A stretch of 64,000 nt of DNA from Russula earlei (lineage: Eukaryota; Basidiomycota; Agaricomycetes; Russulales; Russulaceae): positions 20,198 through 84,197 of the forward strand of contig JAGFNK010000213.1 in assembly GCA_025769875.1 (NCBI GenBank), in the 5' to 3' direction. The position numbers and the translations under genes were made by a program. This document shows, in pieces, positions 22,484-33,098 of this stretch. The notes under the pieces were generated by a model that did no database searches, was not told the DNA's origin, and was given only the letters and a program-made list of their open reading frames with translations. Each line of letters opens with the position of its first letter. Positions within the stretch are counted from its first letter, which is position 1.

Positions 22484-24940
22484 TCACACGGTATATCTGA
22501 ACCCGCTCCACCTGTCGCCTTTCTCCCTGCGCGCGTCGGCCGTTATCGGGGTTGGCGTTCTTGTTCTCGACGCCGTCGATCACCTCATCCCGTTCGCCGC
22601 GGTCGCGCGCTTTGTTCTCGCGACTCAGGAGGACGGTATAGACGAGCGAGCTCAGCCAGCCGACGGCGATGTACGCGAGCACGGTGCCGTGGGCGAGCCT
22701 GTACCTAGGTCTGTCACGTTCGCGATACTGCGCCGTGCGGGCAGGTCAACCGATTTGCGCCGGCATTCGTGAACGGGAAGGACGCACGACGTTGGACGTT
22801 ACGGCGCCATTCAGATTGCCACTGGACCGGAGGTTCGTCTGCTCAAAAAAAATTGTATCGGGGACGGAGGGGGAGATGCTCACAACGCGATGGCCATCGC
22901 TAACGCGGTGGCGCGCTTATATGAACCTTCTGCATTGCTCAAAATCCAAGTCCTACGATACTGCTGTCAGAGGGCTTCTATGATCCCAAGGGAAGCTGGT
23001 CGCCTACATGTTGTTCGCTGCGCATGGTTACCAACATAAGAAGCTCATAGGGACCATTGACGAGTGGTCACGTACGGATTACAGGATACACAGAACTACA
23101 GGAAGCTTCAGCGGGAGGCCAGGGAGAGTGCATGAACCTCGAAAACTTACGAGGCGGCAAGGTAGACAGCAAAATATAATAGTGGGACACTGCGAGAAAC
23201 GATCAGGATAACATACGCTAAGAAGACCATTCCAAAGAATCCTCTGGGACGTTGGTGAGTGGGATATATAATGGCCTTCGGCCTCAGTGAGAGAGCTCAA
23301 CGAACAGGTTCATATATTCCCTGTGGCCAAACCGATCTCCCAAGAGGCGAACGACGCAGGTCACCAGGCACGCCAACGCATACACCGGCACTGACAGGAG
23401 ATTAGCAGCCGTCGCACTGAATCCTAACTGCGCCGGGGTGATGAGTGAAGCACGCTGATTGCGGCAAGACCTTATTCACCTCGTTGATGATCGTCGGCAT
23501 GAACGAGGCAATGGGGAATGCAGCACCAGCGCTTTGGACCGACTAATAAGTGTTATGAGTCAACTTCCAATCAATAGAACGATGCCTACAATCCCATAAG
23601 TATTCCCACTGGGAATAAAATATCATCACGATGTAAAATCTGCTCTTGGGGGAGAACCCACTCGTTATATATGTTTTTCAGTCTGTGAAGCACTCCCACA
23701 AGTATTTCAGCTTAAACTTCTCCTCGTCAGTGCCAAGTTGCTGATCCTCATTTAGTTCGCGGACGATGTACACACCTACCCATATATCTGTCAGCATGAC
23801 TTTTCAAGCGGATGTATGTGTGGCTATGTACATACGTTCAGCCTCCGTCAGAAATTTGGCCGTCTCCGGGAAGTCTTGAAGAACCCAAGGAGAGATGCAA
23901 GCCATGAGAATAGTCACAAGTCCTTCTATAATGAAGATCCATGCCCACCCAGGCCGTCCGCCAAGACCATCCATGTTACGGATAGCCACGGCCAAGGAAC
24001 CACCTCACCAACACCATTATTAGGAGCAGTGGATGAGTATTCTTTAGCCTAAATTCTGTACGCACTGAATGCGCCCCCCATTGTGGCAGCTGTGAAGAAC
24101 AGTGCGATACGGGTACCAGCTAAACAGCGCATAGACGCCAAAGGATATTTGTTGGCTAGTTCTACGAAGTCGCTGCACACAACTTACCATGATAAGTAAA
24201 ATACGATGCCAGGGAACAATCCCGCCTCGGCCAGACCCAACAGACATCGAAGACCTGTACTCCCGTCAATACGTTCTGGTATGGCTAAGCAGGTGAGGTC
24301 ATGCTGATCAGGTCACCGTAGTCACGGGCGAAGCCATGAAATGTCTCAAAATTTGAAAATCTTATAAGGATCCGGGCAAGAAACAGAATTGGAGCAACAA
24401 CCTACCGATACAATTCCCCACGCGAATACTATAAAGGAAAGCCATCGAGATGGTCGCAAATGTCTCAGGACAAGGTTACTCGGGACCTTTCGAATTCGTG
24501 TGTATGTTTATCACTTGGAGGGAAAAGACCCGTTCCTCGAATAGAGCGAAGGGGAAAAAAAAGACGGTGAATGCCAAGAGAAACTGTTCATCTGTCGTGT
24601 GCAGATCCTTCTCCATGTTATATGGCTATAAGAGAACGAAAGCACATGTGTGAACGAAAGGACTGTGTGCGTGCTGAGATGTACACGCGCGCGCATTACC
24701 TATACTACCTCTGTCGAGAAAATTCATGAGGTAAAGCAGAGTCAACCATGGCACCAGTCGGAAATCTATCTTGTGTTTCAACTTGCGGGGGTCGACGGCC
24801 GAAATATCGACGTCCGGACGATAGAGACAAAGCGGGGAGGGTGGCGAGTCTTCTAGCTCGACTTTGCCCTCCTCATAGCCCTCATCCTCTCTGCCGAGTT
24901 GACTACGCGCACCATTGTCGTTAGTTGAGGGTGGCGTCAT
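22484..24940 (-). pseudogene. MFS transporter (allantoate/nicotinate permease type), probably decayed
   Basis: Plasma-membrane major-facilitator relic, anion:cation symporter-like subfamily. Recognised pieces in order: N-terminus from ATG 24940 with KLKHKIDFRLVPWLTLLYLM and NFLDRGSIGNAR; EKDLHTTDEQFLLAFTVFFF (~24,610-24,550); VPSNLVLRHLRPSRWLS (~24,480-24,430); LRCLLGLAEAGLFPGIVFYL (~24,255-24,190); RNMDGLGGRPGWAWIFIIEG and WVLQDFPETAKFLTEAER (~23,980-23,830); GFSATAANLLSVPVYALACL (~23,430-23,370); AEGSYKRATALAMAIA (~22,945-22,895); GNLNGAVTSNV; and RYRLAHGTVLAYIAVGWLSS. Two late introns splice cleanly. Against function: exon 1 to exon 2 cannot be joined in frame, an in-frame TGA precedes TWILSNAEGSY, and the last residues (REKGDRWSGFRYTV) are one frame off the preceding DEVIDGVENKN. 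Several exons therefore need repair, so it is called a pseudogene. Confidence 0.7.
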
Positions 24941-25526
24941 GGCCGCTCGAGAAGAGTTGAAAAACTAATTTCGTCGGCCTTTATACAGGCGCAAGTCCAT
25001 CTGTATCAACTCTTTGGTCGCCAACAGAAAGAGCAAGCGGCTTGCAGGTAGCGTTCCATCGTATCTTGAAGGGCGCGTTCACTTCTGTAATCGCCCACTC
25101 TACATACGAGCAATCTCAAAGCAATAACTACTGTCACGGTCACCGCGTGAACACATGGCCACGGGTCGCATCGCTACCTAATTTAGTTGATCAACTCTCA
25201 CGTTCGAAGAATTGGTCCTTTCCTGTCTCTCATCGGAATACAGGTGAACCGGAGCATGGTTGTATTATAAGTGATTGGTTTTGCCAAACCCTCTATAGAG
25301 CGCATCACGGGCCACATGCGAGACCACACATGCATCCCAGCCAGAAGGCGCGGAGTGTAGACAAGCTATTATTGGGTTGGATGAAAGGACCTGGAGGGGT
25401 GAAGGCAATTTCGAAGAAGCTGAATTGGAATTGGCTTGAATGACTGCGTGATGTTCATCATACAACAATTCGCCGGTTTGTGATAAACAAACAAGGGCCG
25501 CAAGGGGGACAAAACCCGATTGATCA
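24941..25526. other. Intergenic, no gene seen
   Basis: Holds the upstream flank of the MFS relic and the 3' flank of EMC5. No conserved protein was recognised on either strand. Confidence 0.5.
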
Positions 25527-26085
25527 TCATGAGCTTGCCATTGATGGCTCTTCTTTACCCAATACTTCCCCCCGCGTCACAAAGTTGGCGAATCCCATTC
25601 GCGCGTCCATATCATCAGTCGTCCTAAATTTCGCAAGAACAAGGCGACACATCAGCTGCTAAGTGCAAAGTGTGGATGCAAGGTGTATGCGTGCACACCG
25701 TGTCTTCATTTCACTCGCCCATGTGATCTCTTTGAGAGGCGGTGCTTTCAGACAAGCGCCGATGATTCCGAGGAACAGCGCGATGAGAGATTCGAAGACG
25801 ATCTGGCGATTGAAAAAGTAGGTATACCAGGATTGAGGAAAGAAATCATGCATACAGAAGCCGGAAGGGGACCCTCAGGTCTGCCCAGCGCCTTCATGTG
25901 GGAAACATCTGAACGGCGAGATCTGTAAGGCAGAAATCTCACATACCAAGGAGAGAGATACATACACTCATAGGTTGAGAAAGCAGCTGGAAAAGGGATA
26001 AATAAGTGCGCGAGTTGAGAGGAGAATAGTTCTTACAGTGAAAGAGAGCCACTAGGGCAATTGTTAAGAGAGCTTGGCCTAACAT
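25527..26085 (-). CDS. EMC5: ER membrane complex subunit 5 (EMC5/MMGT)
   Basis: Small two-helix subunit of the ER membrane protein complex, which inserts and folds multipass and tail-anchored proteins; the family is also called membrane magnesium transporter. Exons (minus) 26085-26037, 25986-25966, 25908-25856, 25802-25699 and 25623-25527; 108 codons including stop, the usual length. Seen: MLGQALLTIALVALFHS (helix 1), AFSTYEYVSHMKALGRPEG, IVFESLIALFLGIIGACLKA (helix 2), PPLKEITWASEMKTR, and a C-terminal DDMDARMGFANFVTRGE. One exon is 21 nt. All five joins keep frame and use GT-AG. Divergent from the Vps5 gene over 109 bp. Confidence 0.93.
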
Positions 26086-26194
26086 GGTTGGTTGTTGGCA
26101 AGAAGGAAAGAATAAAGCAAGGACCCACGTGACCAAGCCATTTGGCGTGTTCCAAGACTTTGGGGGGGTCAAACACTGCTGCCACTGGCACATC
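26086..26194. promoter_or_regulatory. Divergent promoter, EMC5 / Vps5
   Basis: 109 bp between the start codons of two membrane-traffic genes. No strong TATA was noted. Both genes begin well inside conserved coding sequence, so the spacing is reliable to within the Vps5 start choice. Confidence 0.5.
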
Positions 26195-28628
26195 ATGTCT
26201 GGTTTTGACGACCTCCTGCAACAATCCTCTCGCGCTCTGGAGGAAAACCCATTCGAAGATCCCTTCGCACGTCCCCGCTCTGGCTCCCCTGACCCTTGGT
26301 CAAATTATACCCACCAGTCTGCTATCGCGGCCTCTCCTACATTCGAATATGGCACCTCCGGATTCGGCGGCATGTCCAACACAACGCAACCCATACAAGC
26401 ACATGACAACACTCTTGGCCCCTCTGCGACTGAATCGCATGTGTATATTGCGTCGGCAGTTCCATCTGATCCACTAGATTCGGCAAACTTGCCCATGGAT
26501 GATGAACCAGAATCGACCATAAAGCCATTGACGTCTCCTCGGTACTCTGGTATCAAAGAAAGTGTAGTAACAGGTCCACTCCCACCCCCACCCTCTTCCC
26601 TGCTGGAGGCCGTTTCCAGTGAACCGGCTGTCGAACCAGATCCGCCCCGAACCGCTTCCCCAGCTCGTCCCTCAATTACATCACCACCCGCAAGCTCTCC
26701 GGCTGTGGACCCTTCCTCCCCAGTCACCCCTTCATTCATGGTCCCAGAAGAACCTGTAGAGGATACAAGTCCGCCATCTCCGCCACCTCCATCTTCCGCG
26801 CGATTGCCCCAACGTCAGGAAACTCTGCATCCATCTACTCATCTTACCTTCGATTCCTCATCGCCAACAATCAGCGATCCACATCGCGTCATTTCTACTC
26901 CTCTTGATCAACCTCCAGTTACGGCGTTTGCCAGCCTTGCTTTGGGCGGGGAGAGCTTCAACGAGTGGGATGGGGCGCAAAGTGTTTTTGTCAACAATAC
27001 TTCAATCCCTACTGTTGCGCAAGAGGAAGATGACGATGACGACGACAAACCCCTTCGTCCACGACCAGTGAGCATATCTTTCCCATTATTCAGCCGATGC
27101 CACTCACAGGTGTTCCCGCCTCAGACGGCCCCCCCAGAAAAGAAGGAAACCGGGTTACAACCCGTATTTACGATTACCGTCGAGGATCCACAGAAAGTTG
27201 GGGACCCTATTCGTGCGTTCACAATGTACACAGTTCACACCAAGGTGTGTTCTATCCGAATTTGGCTCCGTATCGGCTGCACTGAGCTTGTCTTGTCTTA
27301 CAGACCACTTCTCCGACCTTTTCTAAGCCTTCCTTTTCAGTTCTTCGCCGCTATTCGGACTTTCTATGGCTGTACGAGACTCTTTCGATCAATAACCCAG
27401 GGGTGATTGTCCCACCTGTTCCTGAGAAGAGTCCCTTTGGGCGTTTCGATGACCAGTTCGTACAACAGCGACGGTTCGCACTTGAGAACTGCATAAATAA
27501 AATCGCGAATCATCCGGTACTTTGCAAGGATGCAGATCTGAAGTTCTTTTTAGAAAGTGACACTTTCTCATTAGATGTACGCGTTGTGAGCGCCCATTGC
27601 CAAGGACGTTGACCTTAATTCTGGCAGATCAAACACCGTAAAGCAGAATTGGCGAGTGAACGCGGAGGTTTGATGGCGTCCATTGGTCAATCCATCACAG
27701 GCCCTCGCTTTGTCGAGACGGACGAGGTACTCCACCCATCGACCATCGATGCTTCCTGCTGATATTGTCGCAGTGGTTTGACAGGCAAAGAGCCTATCTT
27801 GAAGTTCTCGAGTCCCAACTTCGTGGCCTTGTCAAAGCCATCGAAATGGTCACGAGGAACCGTAGTGGTTTGTCTTCCCCAGGCATCACCGCCGTGACAG
27901 ATATTCACCCTGTGGATAGAACTCGCGAGCGCGGTGGGCGAATTTGCGCAGACCGTTAGTGACCTTGCCGCTTCGGATCTTGGCAAATCCCTCTCGCATT
28001 CACTCGAGGAACTCGCCGAGCTCGAACGTAAAGCACAACAGATAGAGTCTGCTCAGATGCGCGCAGATCAAGCAACCCTGCTGAGCACCGCCGACGAGTA
28101 TGCCCGCCTCGTCAATTCCGTTCGAGTGAGTGCTATGATCAATTTATACGAGGGTCACGAACGCTAACATGTCTTCGTGTCATAGATGGCATTCAGTTCA
28201 CGTGTTCGAGTGTACCATGCATGGCAGCATGCAGATGCAGAGCTCCGTCAGCTCAAGAATGCGCATGAGCGCAACCGGGTCCAAGGCAAGATCGTGACTG
28301 ATCGTCTCGGGCAATCATATTCTCAAATTGGCGAGGTGTGCCTTTTCCTCCATGATTGTTTCTCTTACAGGTACCAATGTTGAAACAGGCGGAGCGACGG
28401 GTGCTAGAGGCGAAGCACGGATTTGAGCATGTGTCGCGGCTAGTGAAGAGCGAGGTGGCACGGTTTGAGCAGGAGCGCATCGAGGATTTTAAAAAGAGCC
28501 TCGAGAGTCTCCTCGACGGCATGATCACCAGGCAAAAGGAGACGATCCAGGCGCGGGAAGCTTTCCAACAACTGTTACTCAAGAAGATTCCCGGGTCCAA
28601 AGGGACCACACTTACGTCTGCAGTATAA
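26195..28628 (+). CDS. VPS5: Vps5-like sorting nexin (PX-BAR), retromer
   Basis: Retromer-associated sorting nexin that binds PI3P and tubulates endosomal membrane for endosome-to-Golgi recycling. Exons 26195-27067, 27110-27244, 27304-27576, 27628-27726, 27774-27867, 27920-28125, 28186-28335 and 28389-28628; 690 codons including stop. Seen: ~290 disordered N-terminal residues rich in Pro/Ser with an Asp run; PX domain with PVFTITVEDPQKVGD, VLRRYSDFLWLYETL (the RRYSDF phosphoinositide motif) and PPVPEK; then the BAR coiled coil from ELASAVGEFAQTVSDLA through SSRVRVYHAWQHADAEL to VARFEQERIEDFKKSL. Length and order match fungal Vps5. The first intron is only 42 nt and in frame; it could be retained. 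The start was chosen as the first ATG in the open frame (MSGFDDLL). Confidence 0.92.
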
Positions 28629-29196
28629 TGGCATGTAGTTTCTCCCCAATTGGATGTTCCGGCGCGAAAGATTGCCCACGCCCACATTTCTATTTCAGAG
28701 TGAACGGAACACCTCAGTCCATCGTGATGCCATGTAATGCCACAAAAACCCTAAGGAAAAAAAGGGAAGTTTTGGTCAAGAGAACGAAGGTCATTGAGTA
28801 TCTTGGAGTGAGCCTGACAATCCTGGTTTCTGCTGACGCGGACTGGCACATATCATCCCGCCTTTAACAGAACCGATCTGGACACTGGGTACGCATTTTA
28901 TTTGTTTGCAGTGATCATTAAAGTCGAGTTGGCTTCCAAGTGTGGGAATGTCCATCGACTCTTTTGGCGATAGCTCTATCCCAGGTCAAGCTATTGCGTC
29001 TTGCGCCTAGGGTAGAGTTTGCGCCTGTGGGACTCGTGGCAAATTCACCCTTTTCCAGAACCATCAAGGCACATTCAGTACTCTTAATTGACCTCCGTTA
29101 TCCGTGACATGATGCTTTGTCACCGCTCTTATTATCGTATGCCATCTCTCCTCTGAGATGGGCACTTAAACTGAAAGTTCATAACCCTCTAGTCCC
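28629..29196. other. Intergenic, no gene seen
   Basis: 568 bp between the Vps5 stop and the next start. No conserved coding or repeat structure was recognised. Confidence 0.5.
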
Positions 29197-29997
29197 ATGG
29201 CACACTACGAAATCTTCCGCGAACAGCTTGCGACGAAGTATCCTGCGTTCGGACACGCTTTATGGGTACCAAACTCAGAAGGGCCAGATAGTTGCGTGGA
29301 GGTGGGCGACGTAGGTTATACACGCGAAGGAAAATTCCATCGCCTCTACAATGCTCTGCTTCCCGCGAATCATCCATCCCATCGCAAACTGGGTGCACCA
29401 AGGGATCACGAACCTCTTATTCCCAATCCGTCAGATCACATCAAAACTAGCACTCTCGAGTCTGGTCATTACTGTTCTCGCGGAGTCTGTGTGGCGGCTG
29501 CTGAATCAGACGTCCGTGCCTCGAAGTAGTCACAATTTCCGGTTTAGATGACTTGTCGTTGACATTCTCCCAGGCCAGGAGACTTTTCACAGGTCTCGTT
29601 TAAATGCAAAAGAAAACAACGTGGTGCAGCATTATTCCTTCCGACCCAGACCGAATGCCAGGACACTATAGCCCGGGGCGACTTTGGTCAGTGGATAATT
29701 AAACATTTCGAGGAATCGCTTCGCTTCGCTCGACGTCATGGACTGGGGATCGATCAGATGGAGGATATCATGCTGGTCACTGGTTGCCATCGCACGAGGT
29801 CTTGGGCTAATGTTGCTTTTTTGGAGAGCCAGGGAGAAGAACCAGTGTCATTTGAGGTCAAAGTGGCCCATACAGAAGACGCTGATATCAACATCGATTG
29901 GCAAATTTCACCCGAGCAGATTCGAGGAGCAGCAGTGTTCAGCTGGGGCCCCAGTGGGAAGGTATGTGTTGAAAATAGATGCAGTATGTGTGATTAG
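29197..29997 (+). CDS. Fungal family protein of unknown function, possibly 3'-truncated
   Basis: Two exons, 29197-29511 and 29593-29997 (240 codons including stop), joined by an 81-nt GT-AG intron. Seen: GHALWVPNSEGP, EVGDVGYTREGKFHRLYN, ALLPANHPSHRKLG, SGHYCSRGV; then VSFKCKRKQ, ARGDFGQWIIKHFEESL, EDIMLVTGCHRTRSWANVAF and RGAAVFSWGPSGK. This is a lineage-specific family common in mushroom genomes; its function is unknown and I assign none. Members usually continue past GPSGK with a further conserved tail. Here the match fades within about ten residues and a TAG follows. The repeat island begins immediately downstream, so a short end caused by old rearrangement is likely. Low C-terminal conservation could also explain it. 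Confidence 0.7.
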
Positions 29998-30028
29998 ATA
30001 GCAGCAGATGATAAGATCGCAGGCAGAT

Positions 30029-30177
30029 CTATCAGACAATAGTTCAGTTTGGTTGACACAAAACTGATATAAATAATGTACCTATCAGACAATAGCTACA
30101 ACGCGTTGTCAGCACTGTGAGATAAGATATCATAGTGTAAATACTCACTTCAGTTTGGTTGACACAAAACTGAAGTG
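30029..30177. repeat. Two pairs of short hairpin repeats
   Basis: CTATCAGACAATAG (4-bp stem) occurs at 30029-30042 and 30082-30095. A unit with stem CAGTTT / AAACTG and loop GGTTGACACA occurs at 30045-30066 and 30151-30172; in the second copy the stem extends to 11 bp (30146-30177). The surrounding 400 bp has no gene. The structure resembles the hairpin pair at 19,119-19,248. Confidence 0.6.
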
Positions 30178-30417
30178 ATCTACGTACTTTGTGGCGTTCT
30201 TAAGTACCTGAGACCGCCACTAGATGCAGTACAGTTAACTACCATCACAGATCACTAAGTAAGTCCGAGGATCAGTTGTGAGTAGCTACCAATTGTCCTA
30301 AATCACTCTATCGGTGTAACTAATGCATGCTGCAGTGTATGAGCTGAGCCGGTGATGCCCGGTCCGGGTGATCCGACACATCAACGCATCCGAGTTGTGA
30401 TCATATCACAACACACC

Positions 30418-30551
30418 TGTCAAGAAACGTACTGCTGATCACTAAGGACTCAGGAGCAGGTGGGCAAGGGTTGGAACAGATGGTACGCGGCGAAGGTGGC
30501 GTTGAACAGGAGGACGAGCCAAACGACGAGGAGGTACCAGATGGGGACTGG
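30418..30551 (+). mobile_element. Fragment of another LTR-type repeat (family L)
   Basis: Starts TGTCAAG and is the reverse complement of 51,885-52,014 (the end of the insert nested in LTR3), with modest divergence. It is cut off exactly where LTR1 of element A begins. On the minus strand it encodes the hydrophobic tail PVPIWYLLVVWLVLLFN ending at a TGA (30450-30452). Confidence 0.6.
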
Positions 30552-31140
30552 TGTTAAGGCTCCAAAGTGCCTTAAATAAGATCAATGGTCGCGTCTATAA
30601 ACACGTCCTACCAATGCAGATATGCTTGAGTCAAGCAAGCAATACTCGTGGAGGGGAAGGAGTGTTTAGATCCTTCTAGAGTATGACAACAAGATGAGAG
30701 GGGCTCTGCAGACGGGGTAGGAGTCAACTGTTTGGGATTGGCAAACTAAGTCGAGCTTAAGGCTCAACTGTTTCTACTGGAGGCTTTATATAGCCCTACA
30801 GGGATAAGGTTCATGCTACTGTAGTACTGGTTGGTGCTATAGAAGCAAAAGTCGGCTCATAGAAGCGAGGTTGCTTCTATGTAAATGATCTCGGTGCTGG
30901 AAGCATTAAGTGCTTCCCCAATCAAGGAATCGACGTACGTGGCAGTACAGGAACATCTGGGACAGAAGCAATGCTATTCATTGCTTCTTCAGTACATCTT
31001 CTGAAAGATACGATCAACGCACTCCGAATGCGATATCAACGAACATAGACGATCAAGATCTGATGCACGCATAATGCAAACAGTGCAGTCCCTAGTTCAG
31101 GTGTTCCAGCATCTTCCGGACCCCAAACCACTCGGTAACA
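30552..31140 (-). repeat. LTR1: 3' LTR of element A
   Basis: 589 bp with TGTTAAGG at the left and GGTAACA at the right end. Near-identical to 40,699-41,287. Contains the same TATATAA box and the same TAAGTCGAGCTT segment as LTR2. Confidence 0.93.
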
Positions 31141-31153
31141 TTACCCCTCCTTC
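31141..31153 (-). other. Polypurine tract of element A
   Basis: On the element strand GAAGGAGGGGTAA abuts the first base of the 3' LTR. This is the expected place and composition for the plus-strand primer. Confidence 0.75.
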
Positions 31154-31181
31154 AGATTGGTGGTCCCACACACCAACGATT

Positions 31182-32599
31182 CTAAAATCGAGTGGTGGGG
31201 TCAACACCATCATCATCAAGGGGAGGAGGTGATGTGGTGAAGGTGTATCGGCCTTCTTCTGCTGCCTCATAGGCAGCCAATGCTGAGGCCACTATCGCCT
31301 CTGACTCCTTAGCGGTGGCTGAAGGAGATATGATCTGTGGGAGTCTGTCAGAGTCCCTAGGTAACCTCTGGACTGGAGGTGTGTCTGAGCGAAGAGGAGT
31401 CGTAGTGAAAGGTTCTTGAAAGGTCCTGGACCCTTCTCCTTTCGCTACCTGCAAGATGCGTGGGTTAGCAATGTCCTCCCTCTCCTGGTCGGACTTCCTC
31501 TTCCTGCTCAGGTGTCCCAGTTCCCATCCTCGGTGAAAGGGGCATGATCTGACTGGGGCATAGCTGCGATGATAGGGAGGCACTAGGCAATGTGAGGCAG
31601 CGTCTGCTGCCAGTTGGTCGTGGCAATATTGGTGGGGCAGGGGACAGTACTTGTTAAAATGTCCTACCTCGCCACAATACTTGCATTGGTTCCTTTTCCT
31701 CCTCCCTTCTATCATGTTCAGTTGCTGAGGCTCCGGAATGAAGTCAGCCGTTACAGTGGATGCTTCCCCACTGCTGCTATAGGAATGGTAATAGATAGAG
31801 CTCTGGGGGGAAGGGTTTGGTGATGCTTCCGATCCTGCTCCTCCTCGAAGGCGCATACCGGACATGGTTTGGAGGACGCCCATCTCCTCTTCTGAATACC
31901 CTTGCACCGTCGTAGGTGTGGGGCTGGCTGGTACTGGTTCTGGGTCGGGGGTGGCATACCCCTGAGTGATGTCTGCCAATGGCAGCTGAGGGACGAAGAC
32001 GGGTAGAGGGGGAGTGGGCTGCCCAGCCCAATAGTTGGTGAGGAGTTCTTCAGCCCAGACACCTGGAGGGGTTTCTCCCTGGCTACAGCCTGCTTCAATA
32101 AACTCCCAACATCATGAGCGTACTTTGGCTGCCGCCATTCTCTCCTTGGCTTCAACCATGCCTCTCTCTACTCCTCGCTTCTCAGCTAGATATTTGCTGA
32201 GCTTGTAGCACAGCTGCTTCTCCTCTTCTTCGAGCACCTTATAGTTAGCTTCCAGCGTCTCTTGTAAGGTGTAAAGGTGGTCTAAGCGGTAGAGTTCTGC
32301 CTGCAGCCCATAGTTGCCTAGCATGTAGAGGGTCTGTCTCCAGCGCCCTTCGAACTGCCTCTCTGTGTCGAAGCAGTCTAAGTCATGTTCGTCTTGGCCA
32401 TAGTTATAGAGGTTATAGCAAGGGGTGGCCTGGAGGATCTCGCCATAGTCTGCCTGGCCTTCTCCATTCTTCCCCCTCACTCTCGGCTCTCCCAAGGCAA
32501 TGTCATAGGCCACATACCTGGCCGGTTTGTTGCCCCAAGTCATGCCATCAGGGATGTCAATTCCTGTGTGGTGTCTGTCAGCGTCCCATCGTACCCAAG
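31182..32599 (-). pseudogene. Element A Pol C-terminal extension (YGE domain, coiled coil, CCHC finger)
   Basis: Open reading in one frame from 32,599 to 31,182 except one TGA near 32,109. The frame equals that of the integrase-chromodomain ORF once the 499-nt solo-LTR insertion is discounted, so it was one Pol polyprotein. Order: WDADRHHTGIDIPDG; a conserved block 32,516-32,433 (YVAYDIALGEP, then GKNGEGQADYGEIL); a likely coiled coil (QETLEANYKVLEEEEKQL to VEAKERMAAAKV); a Pro/Ser linker; a zinc finger at 31,685-31,623 with spacing CX2CX4HX4CX3HX2C; and a low-complexity tail. Element B reads sense at the TGA position, so the TGA is a private mutation. Function is unknown; nucleic-acid binding by the finger is inferred from the motif. 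Related sequence lies beside LTR4 of another family. Confidence 0.75.
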
Positions 32600-32604
32600 G
32601 CTCT

Positions 32605-33098
32605 TGTCACAAGAACCGGTACATTGGACCGGACTGGCAACCGGGCAAGCCTACCCGGACGTGCCTCAAGTTTCTCTCGTGTTTCATGACTCTTTCATAG
32701 CCTCGCACATACCAGACGTTTCCCGCGTGTTCCAGTTCGATCACCTCGCCTCTACCTCATGAATACTATTTGATATAGTATCTAACATGTATATAAGACT
32801 GCTGATTGACGAGGACAAGCCCTAAGCTTGTTCTCCTGTGAAATATCACTGGTTTTCTTGCTTCAGGACTTGTAGGCTTGCAAGACATCAAGCATCTCGT
32901 CTGAAATCCTAACTACTCATAAGTCCTCTCAACGCGAAGACTTATTCGTAGTTCCCCTTCTCTGTGGAACGTATTTGCCTTGGCAATATTGTCTCCGAGA
33001 TCCCCGAAACTTGCGAGGACTTAGTGTCTCGCTCAACTCGCTGCGCTCGTCTCGCGCATGAACCGATTTGTCAGTGACACCGCCCCCAGTCGGTGACA
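32605..33098 (-). mobile_element. Solo LTR (LTR5) inserted in element A
   Basis: 494 bp from TGTCAC to GTGACA, flanked by the direct repeat GCTCT (32600-32604 and 33099-33103). Element B reads straight through the site without it, which confirms insertion. Strand is arbitrary. It gives the integrase-chromodomain ORF a false tail. Confidence 0.88.
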
